Both the position numbers and the translations under genes were made by a program. Shown one piece after another: positions 1-7,042 of a stretch of 11,939 bases of DNA (positions within the stretch are counted from its first letter, which is position 1; each line of letters starts with the position of its first letter). The notes beneath the pieces are model-generated. The model saw only the letters and a program-made list of their open reading frames with translations. It did no database searches and was not told the origin of the DNA. The stretch comes from Discostella pseudostelligera (Eukaryota > Bacillariophyta > Thalassiosirophyceae > Thalassiosirales > Thalassiosiraceae), in contig JALLBK010000692.1 in NCBI GenBank assembly GCA_036940085.1, positions 1 through 11,939 of the forward strand, written 5' to 3'.

Positions 1-16
1 ACAACAAAAGCTGACC

Positions 17-2488
17 ATGACGGCCGCAACCATCCTCTCCCCTCCCAATCCCCGCAGCACTGGTGGTGGTGGTGGCGGTAGTGCCACAGCCTCGGCCACG
101 ATCGCAGCAGCAGGATCTTCAACATTGGGCTCTACCAACAGCAAACGCAACCAAAACAGCCAGCAACACCAACACCCTGACCATGCCGCCGCCGCCGTCG
201 ATCTCATACGCAATCTCGACAAGGCCTTGTTGGGAATGAACGCCGCCGCTCGCTCCGCGTCCGATAATGCAGCACGTGCTCGCCGGAATGCTCGAGTGGC
301 TGGGGAGGTGGCTCGTCGTTATGGTGGTGGTAAAAAGATGAAGGTGCCAACCGGCCAGCAACACCAGCATCAAGAGGACAATATCGACAGTGGCGGCGAC
401 AATGCTCTATTGGAAAAGACGCGGGAACGTCGATCTGTGGCACGAATGGCCGCGGAGGCTCGTCATCGGAGGGAGAATCCCATGGTCATGGCATCTGCTT
501 CGTCGCCTTCTTCTCCGCTCCGATCGATTGTGTTTGAAACGTCGTTGTTTGCGGCAGCGGAGGATGGTGATGACAATGGAATTGAGAGAGCTGTGTCACC
601 AGAAAAATATGAAGATGCTAATGTCCCTACGCAGGCAGAGGCGGCAGTAGTGGATAATGAACCAGCATGTAATGATTCCATTCCAGGACGTCTCACCTCT
701 GAAATGATTGAAGGAATCGAGAGAGGTGTATCACTTGATAATTTTGAAGATGCTATGGAACATCATGAAGATGGTGAATTATTTGCCCAAATGAACCATA
801 CGAACGGAGAAGAGTTGCTTCACGCAAACGACGATGACCACAATATGCAGCAATATTCCTACTACAATCAACACCAGAACTACCAGGAACAGCAACATGA
901 TGAGATGGTGTATGATCAAGAAGGAGGGGGGACCAATCTTTCCATGAAAAATCAGGATCATCAACAACAATGCTATGATTATGGAGGATATTACAATTAT
1001 CAGACTACGCAGAACGAGCAGCCACAATCGCAGCCAGCTGTAGTACCAACGACTGTACCATCGCCACCGAACACTCACGTCCAATCAACCAACACCTCTC
1101 GCATCGAGGACTCACATGTCGAGGACGTACTAGCACTAAGTCTTGAGTTGGAACGTGTCCGTTCTCAGCATGCCACCACCGTACAGAAATTGGCCGATGC
1201 AACAACTCAAATCACCACCCTCAAAAATCAAAACGATCATCTTCGGGATGAATTAACAACGTTGCATTCTCAACTGGAGATTCACAATGAACGATCTATC
1301 GCACAGATGGAACAATTGCAGGTGGAGCAGTATAAATACCATGCCGCGGAGGAAGATGCACTTGAGGCACTGGAACTGGCGAAGGAGTCGCAGTCGAAGA
1401 AGGATGAATATGAAATGTGGTTATATCAATGTTTGGAGGAACTTGATTTGTGGAAAGGACGGTGCATGGAGTGGGAAGCGAGGTATAAGGAAGAACAGGA
1501 TGAGTTCAAAAGCGGGATGGGACAGGAAGATGATGTGGTAGCAGTGGAACCGAAAAAGGTTGTCCGTTTCAAGCAGAATGTAGAAGACGACCTTTGTCCT
1601 CCTCCTCCTCCTCCTCCTCCTCCTCCTCCTCCTCCTCCTGCGGATGGGCGTAGGACGTCGTCAACGCCACGGCCACCACCTCCTTATCCTCATGCTGCTG
1701 GTGCAAATGCAGCTTCGCCATCATTTTCGTCTCCGGAAGGTACACCGAATCATTCTATCCAACTTTTCACCCCCACTAGCTCCGCTGCTGCGACCGCCAC
1801 CACCACAACTCCTTCCAGTCTCGATGATGTCACGCCCTTGTCAAAATCAACCGCAATCGCCTCCGGGAGAGCATTATTATACCGTGCCTCCGCGGCGTCC
1901 TCCTCACCATCGGTGTCATCTTCGTCGACATCCCCATCGCCCTACAAACAACATGGTCTATCACCCCATCCGCGAATGCAGGCATATGACCTATTAAAAA
2001 AGAGTGCCGAAACTCGAAGGTTGTTGCGTGAACGATTAACGCCTGGACGATTGGGAGGACGGCAGCATGGTATTCCTCTTCCGAAACACATTAATTCGTC
2101 TTTGTCAATGAATACGAATGGCTTTGCAAGCCGCCAAGGTGCTGCGTGCAAGGCTGTGGGACGTGCCATCCGTGAAAGTGGCGAAAGGTTGAAATTGAAT
2201 GGGATATGGTGGTCGTCACGCAACGACACGAACAATGATGAAAATAATGAGTTAGTACCCCGAGAGGATGATGTTGGGGAAGGAACTACATCAACTGCGC
2301 TGGCACTGGCATCGTACAGTAATGAATGTGGCAGTAGCATGAAGACGGTGGCAGAGTTGGAATCCATGGTGCAAGAATATTGTGGCAGAGTCGAGAAAAC
2401 CATTGGGCAGCAGCAAAGGAAAATTGACGAATTGTTGGCGTTCTGTGATCATTTGGAGAAGGGTGTCGTTGATATGCCATCTTCTTAA
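17..2488 (+). CDS. Coiled-coil, polyproline, Gln/His/Tyr-rich protein of unknown function (823 aa)
   Basis: I do not recognise this family. The start is the ATG at 17, with A at -3 (gaccATGac); only 16 upstream bases are visible, so an earlier exon cannot be excluded. In order, the protein shows a Gly run (16-21); Ala/Arg-rich helices at about 56-104 and 130-153; a duplicated 15-residue motif GIERxVSxxxxEDA (187-201 and 232-246); an Asn/Gln/His/Tyr-rich prion-like stretch (about 258-340); a long predicted coiled coil (about 366-497, heptad-like Leu/Ile/Ala spacing, ending in a Trp-rich segment WLYQCLEELDLWKGRCMEWE); a basic patch KKVVRF (513-518) matching the PP1 RVxF docking consensus; 14 consecutive prolines (528-541) and a second PPPP; a Ser/Thr/Ala-rich linker; a basic helix (about 655-680); and a short C-terminal coiled coil (about 776-815). 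Such an architecture suits a cytoskeletal or scaffold protein, but that is inference. It converges on gene 2. Confidence 0.85.
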   Translation: MTAATILSPPNPRSTGGGGGGSATASATIAAAGSSTLGSTNSKRNQNSQQHQHPDHAAAAVDLIRNLDKALLGMNAAARSASDNAARARRNARVAGEVARRYGGGKKMKVPTGQQHQHQEDNIDSGGDNALLEKTRERRSVARMAAEARHRRENPMVMASASSPSSPLRSIVFETSLFAAAEDGDDNGIERAVSPEKYEDANVPTQAEAAVVDNEPACNDSIPGRLTSEMIEGIERGVSLDNFEDAMEHHEDGELFAQMNHTNGEELLHANDDDHNMQQYSYYNQHQNYQEQQHDEMVYDQEGGGTNLSMKNQDHQQQCYDYGGYYNYQTTQNEQPQSQPAVVPTTVPSPPNTHVQSTNTSRIEDSHVEDVLALSLELERVRSQHATTVQKLADATTQITTLKNQNDHLRDELTTLHSQLEIHNERSIAQMEQLQVEQYKYHAAEEDALEALELAKESQSKKDEYEMWLYQCLEELDLWKGRCMEWEARYKEEQDEFKSGMGQEDDVVAVEPKKVVRFKQNVEDDLCPPPPPPPPPPPPPPADGRRTSSTPRPPPPYPHAAGANAASPSFSSPEGTPNHSIQLFTPTSSAAATATTTTPSSLDDVTPLSKSTAIASGRALLYRASAASSSPSVSSSSTSPSPYKQHGLSPHPRMQAYDLLKKSAETRRLLRERLTPGRLGGRQHGIPLPKHINSSLSMNTNGFASRQGAACKAVGRAIRESGERLKLNGIWWSSRNDTNNDENNELVPREDDVGEGTTSTALALASYSNECGSSMKTVAELESMVQEYCGRVEKTIGQQQRKIDELLAFCDHLEKGVVDMPSS
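1598..1639 (+). repeat. (CCT)14 trinucleotide microsatellite encoding 14 prolines
   Basis: Fourteen uninterrupted CCT codons in the frame of gene 1 encode Pro528-541. The absence of any synonymous change suggests recent expansion and likely length polymorphism. Polyproline tracts of this kind can bind profilin, SH3, WW or EVH1 modules in other proteins; no partner is shown here. Confidence 0.97.
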
Positions 2489-2982
2489 TATCACGCTGGT
2501 AGGAGTAGTCTTCATGACAGAGATAGTGAGGTGATAGTGTTAATCATGACTTGATTGGGAAGGTGAACGCTGGTATGGTAGTTAATCAAATTGTAATGCG
2601 TTCCTGTAGACCTCAGTGTGATGACACTCTACAGCCTCATCAATGTTTTTGTCGCTCTTGTCGTTCACGTTATTAGGCGGCCCCTGCAGAATGTTATCTT
2701 GCACGGACGATATACCAGGAATGCGAATAATTGTTCACTGCAGTCCAAATTCTTGAGCTGTCGACTGCGCAAGTGTCGTCAATTATCAAAACATTCGCAG
2801 ACCAACACCTCAACCTTGGATTACTTTATTACAATATATCTCATTCCTTGTATCACTTTATGGCAAGTGAGGAACGTCGGCAACGTATTCTCTGTCGACC
2901 ACGAGCCTCAGGGCGAGAGGACACTAAAACATACATTCAACGTACACAAATCTCTAGACCAACAGCTCCACACGTTCAACAA
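2489..2982. other. Convergent intergenic region between genes 1 and 2 (3' UTRs)
   Basis: This stretch of 494 bases lies between the stop codons of gene 1 (TAA) and gene 2 (TGA on the minus strand), so both 3' untranslated regions must end here. Apart from a small hairpin at 2605-2633 and an imperfect direct repeat near the gene 2 stop, I see nothing in it. No tRNA-like sequence is apparent. An open frame that starts near 2618 runs antisense into gene 2 and has no coding features of its own. Confidence 0.6.
2605..2633 (+). other. Small hairpin in the gene 1 3' flank
   Basis: TGTAGA (2605-2610) pairs with TCTACA (2628-2633), and GTGT (2616-2619) pairs with ACAC (2624-2627) around a GATG loop, leaving a five-base CCTCA bulge on one side. 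It lies about 117 bases after the gene 1 stop. It could be a 3' UTR structure or chance; no function can be assigned. Confidence 0.35.
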
Positions 2983-2991
2983 TCACAAATC
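2936..2991. repeat. Imperfect 17-base direct repeat across the gene 2 stop
   Basis: TTCAACGTACACAAATC (2936-2952) and TTCAACAATCACAAATC (2975-2991) match at 14 of 17 positions and are 39 bases apart, a multiple of three. The second copy spans the gene 2 stop codon; in the first copy the corresponding minus-strand codon is TGT. This may be a small duplication of the 3' end of the gene. Confidence 0.45.
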
Positions 2992-5900
2992 ACTACTCGT
3001 CGAACTCCAAGCTCTTTTAATTCGAAAGTGGCGTTTCTTCTGCACATACGAGCGATTTGAACCGAATTTGATGGCATTGTCGGCAGAGATATCATCTTTC
3101 TGGGCGCCTAAAGCACCATCCACACTTAAGGTCTTGGATATGTGTTCCTTTGGACTCTTATTCCGTTCCAAAACAGTGCCACCGCATCCACAGCTGCCAA
3201 AAGTCCCATCCAATTTATTCTTCCTATCAGGTGAAACGTATACCTCATTGGGTCTCTCAACATCGCTGTTGGAGGGGCTGGCGGAGTTGCTCATCCTCGC
3301 TTGCCGACGAAGGTGCCGAGAGCGTGACCGATGATGCAACGAACGTCGACCATTCCTGTTCTCCCAACTTTTGCGTCCGTTCCGGCGATAGCTGAGCTCC
3401 TTGTCGTCGCCATCCTCCTCCTCCTCCTCCTCCTCAATATCATCGTGTTCTTCTTCATCATACGGAGCATCACTGCAATCATCGTTGGCAGTATTTTTGT
3501 TACATTCAGTAGTGCATCGATTAAGTGCATTATCCACCTTGTCTATGACGTCAAGGACACTGTGGAACCTATTATCAACCCACAATGGGATGGGGTTGCA
3601 TCCGGATTGAGAATCGTCAACGTGCTCATACGTATGAACAGAGGAAGATTCTGCTGTTTCCTTGGAAGTTAAGGTAAAAATGGTTGAATCGACCGTCGAC
3701 GTCTCCAGAGTATCATCGTCATACTTATCATTGATATCCTCGACCCTACTTTTGCCATCCTCATTCGCACTCTTCTCACGTAACTCATTCCGCGACACAC
3801 TGAAATCACTATGATCTTTTGCCTGAAACAAATCGATAGGCTTCAGATTGCGATAGATTTTTGGAGGATGAATGCATTTCAATGGTTGGTCATCTACCAA
3901 CGTTTCTTTGGCAGTATCGTCTTGGAGGAGTGGCGAGGGTTTATTCTCAGTAAGTGATTGAACCATTTCGTTGGACAAAGTACCATTATTCACAAAGCAC
4001 TTCTCAAAAAACTTGGCAATCCAATCAATGAGATCGACACTGGTCGGAGCCATGGATAGCTCATAGCTATTGGTCGGTGACTTGATATTTGCGGTCTCTT
4101 TATCAGAATGAACATTGGCATCGTCCTTGCTCTGTTCACCTTCCTGAACACCTGTTATGCTTTCACCACACGCACTCCAACAACCACTACTTTCACTCTT
4201 GAGCTCGGCCACCCTCTCATAATCACGAGCGTCCTCTTTATTATCATTCTCAAAATGCACTCGTCGAATCTTCTGGCTAGTGATACTTCCTGATCGACGT
4301 CGCCTAGATGAAACCTTTGATGTATTGCACGTATTGACAGTCTTTTGGGTATCAAATGAGTTCCATGTCGCAACGTCATCATCTTTGTCGCAGTTTGCAG
4401 CATTCTCTTCACCCTCACTGACGACGTTGCTCTCACCTACCTGATGATATTCAGAACGGGTAAGTTCATCCACACCTGTGGGAGATTCGTTGGAAAATTC
4501 GCGCTTCATTGTCGACGACGGCGATGTTGGGGATTCAAGAATTGTGGTTACATCGTTGCTAAGATGTTGATTTCTGTGTTCTCCATCTGCAAGCATCGCG
4601 TTGCTGGTAGAATATTCCATGAAACTATCGGTGCGAAGGAGCTGGAGAATTTCTGACGACGATACTATTGGAATGCAGAAGTAATCTCTCACGTTCATCG
4701 TTGGGAGTGTGGCTACGCTACGGACGGAAGCTGGGCTGTCGGAGATAGCAATCTTGGGTTGCTTTTGCTGCTGACTATCGATGGATGCCGGAGATGTCTC
4801 AATCTCATTAAGGTCTTTGGAGGAACGTGCATCGGCGGTTTTCTGAACACGTGCATCATGCGCAATCGTTGGTGATTTCAATTGAGAGCTCAAGATGGGG
4901 AGAGAGTGAACGTCGTCACACTGAAGACTTGCGGTAGATCGATCATGAGTCAACAACAAAGCACATTTGGAGGGTAAAGTGATAGTCGTTGTGTTTACAT
5001 CAGCAAAATCAACACCACTGGGATTGACGGCAGTAGCAGTAGCCACGGAGCCTGACACATTTGAGCCACCGACGAAGGTTTGCTCTTTCCAAACATTGTC
5101 ATCATCTGTGACCTCAATTTGTTCTTGTTTGATTTGCTTGACAGAAATACTAGGATCGACGGCAGTATCAGCAGCCCCGGAACCTAGCACATTAAAGCCA
5201 CGGACGAACCCTCTCCAGTAGGAATTGTCAGCATTTGTTACCTCGACTTGTTCTTGATTGATATGCTTGCCAGAAATTAAGTCTTTGATGATATTATTCC
5301 GATTCGAGTCTTCATCAAATGATTTGTCGGCAGCGGCCCCGTCAACAGAAAAATTAAAGGCACTGTCAAAAGTCTGCCCAGCCATGAAGGAATTGACATC
5401 GTTTGCTACTTCAGTTTGTCCTGGATCGTTATCCTTGCCAAAAATGAAGCCTTTGACATTAGCATCTCGGTTGACGCCTTCACCGTAGGATTCGTCGAAC
5501 GGTTCATGCTTCTGCTGAGAAGTCGATGCACCAACAGCAGCAATCTCCCCGACATTCTCGTCGAAGCTAACATCGAACTTCACATCTTTTTGACGACGTT
5601 TTTGTAATTTCTTTCTTCCACTCTTCCGTGCATTGGCAAAAATGGAGGGCGTATCACGAGAATTAGCTTCAAGACAACGGATGGTCATTACGGTGGAGGT
5701 GGTAGTCGTAGGCGTCAGTGCTTTATCCGGGGCCGACGTAACGACGCCATCATTGCCCTCATTATTATTGGTGTTGTTGTTGCCGTCCAATATCAATTTC
5801 TTCTTGGTAGGTAACTCCTGAGATGACGTGAGGAAACCACGTAATGTCGTAGTCAGCTTTGTCGCTACTGTTGTCACGGATTTCGATTTCACGGCTGTTC

Positions 5901-6144
5901 GCCTCTGTGCCTGAGCTTCTCCGCGATTACTTGTGCTCGTAATTGCAACGCCATTTTCATTCGAATGAGCGAGATCCCATTCACTGTGCTTAGCCAACAA
6001 AATTTCCGAGGCTACCAATTCCAATCCTAATGTCTTGTGGTTCGGCACGTAGTTGTTTTTCTCCTCGAGAGGCGACGACGACGATGCATTGTGACGCTTG
6101 GCGTCGGGGCGATTAGACGTCGGCATGTTGCTGTCGCCGATCAT
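2983..6144 (-). CDS. Disordered acidic/basic repeat protein with PP1-docking-like motif (1053 aa)
   Basis: I recognise no named domain family. An in-frame TAA lies two codons before the ATG at 6144, so the frame cannot extend; the ATG at 6126 (Met7) has the better context (A at -3) and may be the real start. Visible parts are: a basic, NLS-like patch (about 174-186, GRKKLQKRRQK); FDE-type short repeats (SFDENVGE 193-200, FDESYGE 216-222, SFDED 275-279); three tandem repeats (236-380); SNESPTGVDEL (551-561); an RRRRSGSITS patch (614-623) followed by RRVHF (627-631) and acidic residues, a good match to the PP1 RVxF docking consensus; a possibly ordered segment at 701-717 (SVDLIDWIAKFFEKCF); an acidic run (897-914, seven consecutive Glu within); then an Arg/Ser-rich basic region (919-949) and a basic C terminus (KKRHFRIKRAW). 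It probably acts as a nuclear or scaffold protein (inference). It shares motifs with gene 3, which is divergently transcribed. Confidence 0.82.
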   Translation of the reverse strand: MIGDSNMPTSNRPDAKRHNASSSSPLEEKNNYVPNHKTLGLELVASEILLAKHSEWDLAHSNENGVAITSTSNRGEAQAQRRTAVKSKSVTTVATKLTTTLRGFLTSSQELPTKKKLILDGNNNTNNNEGNDGVVTSAPDKALTPTTTTSTVMTIRCLEANSRDTPSIFANARKSGRKKLQKRRQKDVKFDVSFDENVGEIAAVGASTSQQKHEPFDESYGEGVNRDANVKGFIFGKDNDPGQTEVANDVNSFMAGQTFDSAFNFSVDGAAADKSFDEDSNRNNIIKDLISGKHINQEQVEVTNADNSYWRGFVRGFNVLGSGAADTAVDPSISVKQIKQEQIEVTDDDNVWKEQTFVGGSNVSGSVATATAVNPSGVDFADVNTTTITLPSKCALLLTHDRSTASLQCDDVHSLPILSSQLKSPTIAHDARVQKTADARSSKDLNEIETSPASIDSQQQKQPKIAISDSPASVRSVATLPTMNVRDYFCIPIVSSSEILQLLRTDSFMEYSTSNAMLADGEHRNQHLSNDVTTILESPTSPSSTMKREFSNESPTGVDELTRSEYHQVGESNVVSEGEENAANCDKDDDVATWNSFDTQKTVNTCNTSKVSSRRRRSGSITSQKIRRVHFENDNKEDARDYERVAELKSESSGCWSACGESITGVQEGEQSKDDANVHSDKETANIKSPTNSYELSMAPTSVDLIDWIAKFFEKCFVNNGTLSNEMVQSLTENKPSPLLQDDTAKETLVDDQPLKCIHPPKIYRNLKPIDLFQAKDHSDFSVSRNELREKSANEDGKSRVEDINDKYDDDTLETSTVDSTIFTLTSKETAESSSVHTYEHVDDSQSGCNPIPLWVDNRFHSVLDVIDKVDNALNRCTTECNKNTANDDCSDAPYDEEEHDDIEEEEEEEDGDDKELSYRRNGRKSWENRNGRRSLHHRSRSRHLRRQARMSNSASPSNSDVERPNEVYVSPDRKNKLDGTFGSCGCGGTVLERNKSPKEHISKTLSVDGALGAQKDDISADNAIKFGSNRSYVQKKRHFRIKRAWSSTSSDL
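3414..3434 (-). repeat. (CCT)7 / (AGG)7 microsatellite encoding poly-Glu
   Basis: Seven CCT units on the plus strand are read in the minus frame as consecutive glutamate codons inside the acidic run of gene 2 (Glu904-910 region). This is the same trinucleotide as the proline run of gene 1, read on the opposite strand and in a different frame. Confidence 0.9.
5005..5439 (-). repeat. Three coding tandem repeats in gene 2
   Basis: Residues 236-291, 292-334 and 335-380 are diverged copies of one unit. Aligned cores are GQTEVANDVNSF (242-253), QEQVEVTNADNSYW (297-310) and QEQIEVTDDDNVW (340-352), each followed by an aromatic/Gly patch and an Ala-rich GSxAxxTAVxPS-type tail. Similarity is also clear at DNA level, particularly between the second and third units, so the array arose by tandem duplication. 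Unit lengths are 56, 43 and 46 residues; the first is longer because of an inserted SFDED segment. Confidence 0.8.
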
Positions 6145-6624
6145 GAGTTATTATTGTGTGCCGAAGAAGAATATTAGAGGAGTGTGGTGCTGTCGATGCC
6201 TTTTCAACATTGATTCGTCGGCATTGCCGCGAGTGGGTGGGCGGAGGAAGGATATCTCGACTTTGCACAACATCATGACGGGCTGGCTGGTCATGGTACA
6301 AGGTCATGGAAGCAGTGTTTTGTTAATATTACTTCATGGTGCTGCCCCTGCCGGGCGAAGCCGTATCCAGGCTTGCCGGCTCTGCGGCGGCTTTTTCTTC
6401 CGAAGCGAAACAATTCAAAAAGATGAAAATAAGCATCACTTGCTCTCCTTCCCATGCCCATCATTTAGCATCATGTGATCCTATTCGATCCATCATGCTC
6501 ATCAATTCCATCGAAATGCAATGTCATTTTTGTCTCTCTTGTAAGCAGGAGTTTCTTGTTGTTGGTGTTGGAAGATACTCTAGAATAGAATGGATGAAGA
6601 AAAAATATTATGTGTGTGTCTCTC

Positions 6625-6776
6625 TCAAATTCAAATTCATGCCGCCTTCCGCTTTCGAGAAAATCAGATCAGCTTACGAGAAAGTCATTTGATTCGAGAA
6701 AGAGAGCCTGTGCGAAAGTGGAAGCCGTTCAAAGCCATTTCCCCTTGCGAACCGGGAAATTGATATTTGAATTTGA
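6625..6776. repeat. Inverted repeat TCAAATTCAAA / TTTGAATTTGA
   Basis: TCAAATTCAAA at 6625-6635 is the exact reverse complement of TTTGAATTTGA at 6766-6776. The arms are 130 bases apart and flank the TTNCGAGAAA repeats. A further related TTCAAATTCAA is at 6994-7004. The arms are A/T-rich, so chance recurrence is possible. Confidence 0.4.
6653..6702. promoter_or_regulatory. Three TTNCGAGAAA repeats, two with HSE-like TTCnnGAA cores
   Basis: TTTCGAGAAA (6653-6662), TTACGAGAAA (6674-6683) and ATTCGAGAAA (6692-6701) are spaced 21 and 18 bases apart. The first and third contain TTCGAGAA, a TTCnnGAA unit as found in heat-shock elements; the second has TTA instead of TTC. The repeats are 340-390 bases upstream of the gene 3 ATG. 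Binding by a heat-shock factor is inference from the half-site pattern only. Confidence 0.35.
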
Positions 6777-6840
6777 AATGTACGTAGGAATTAGTATTTA
6801 ATCCTCCCCATTTTTGGCGGCGCCACATCCCCCAAACCCC

Positions 6841-6951
6841 ATGCCCGTGTTCCCTCACTTTTTGCTTTTTGCTGTGGATTGCCTCTGGAAGTGGAAGGCC
6901 TCGACGTTCGGTTCGTTTGGTGAACCTCATCTCTTCAATAAACCAGCCTAA
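6841..6951 (+). CDS. Possible upstream ORF before gene 3 (36 aa)
   Basis: An ATG at 6841 opens a 36-codon frame ending with TAA at 6949-6951, about 92 bases before the gene 3 ATG and in a different frame. The first 13 residues (MPVFPHFLLFAVD) are hydrophobic. The context is weak (C at -3), and it is unknown whether the gene 3 transcript begins upstream of it. It could be a translation-attenuating uORF, a short signal-like peptide exon or chance. Confidence 0.2.
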   Translation: MPVFPHFLLFAVDCLWKWKASTFGSFGEPHLFNKPA

Positions 6952-7042
6952 ACCATTGATACGCTGCAATATTACCTTTTCAATTCCCTTCGATTCAAAT
7001 TCAATTAGAAAGTTACAGTTCCGTCTGATTGTCAAGCACACC

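Larger units (their letters stand above)
6145..7042. promoter_or_regulatory. Head-to-head intergenic region of genes 2 and 3 (bidirectional promoter)
   Basis: About 898 bases separate the ATGs of two divergently transcribed genes, so both promoters and 5' leaders lie here. Visible items are a GGTCATGG direct repeat (6289-6296 and 6302-6309), three TTNCGAGAAA repeats (6653-6702), an inverted TCAAATTCAAA repeat (6625-6635 with 6766-6776, and a related TTCAAATTCAA at 6994-7004), an E2F-like TTTGGCGGC (6813-6821) and a possible upstream ORF (6841-6951). An ATG-initiated frame of 118 codons (6336-6692) is also present, but I see no domain or composition to support it. No TATA box stands out. Confidence 0.55.

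Noticed and set aside
1942..2403. Minus-strand open frame of 153 codons inside gene 1
   Set aside because: It lies wholly antisense to gene 1 coding sequence and shows no recognisable motif.
2618..3334. Plus-strand open frame of 238 codons antisense to the 3' end of gene 2
   Set aside because: It has no domain, no biased composition typical of the neighbouring genes and overlaps the well-supported gene 2 on the other strand; best seen as a shadow frame.
5575..5589. Second RVxF-like site KDVKF in gene 2 (residues 186-190)
   Set aside because: Asp before the Val is disfavoured in the PP1 docking consensus, so I count only RRVHF.
6336..6692. ATG-initiated 118-codon frame in the gene 2/3 intergenic region
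   Set aside because: Not impossible, but it has no domain or compositional support and covers the likely promoter elements; left unannotated.
6869..7042. Upstream extension of gene 3 by 58 codons
   Set aside because: The extension contains no ATG and would need TTG initiation, which is not expected for a nuclear gene of this kind. A 5' exon joined at the TTACAG at 7018 remains possible but unsupported.
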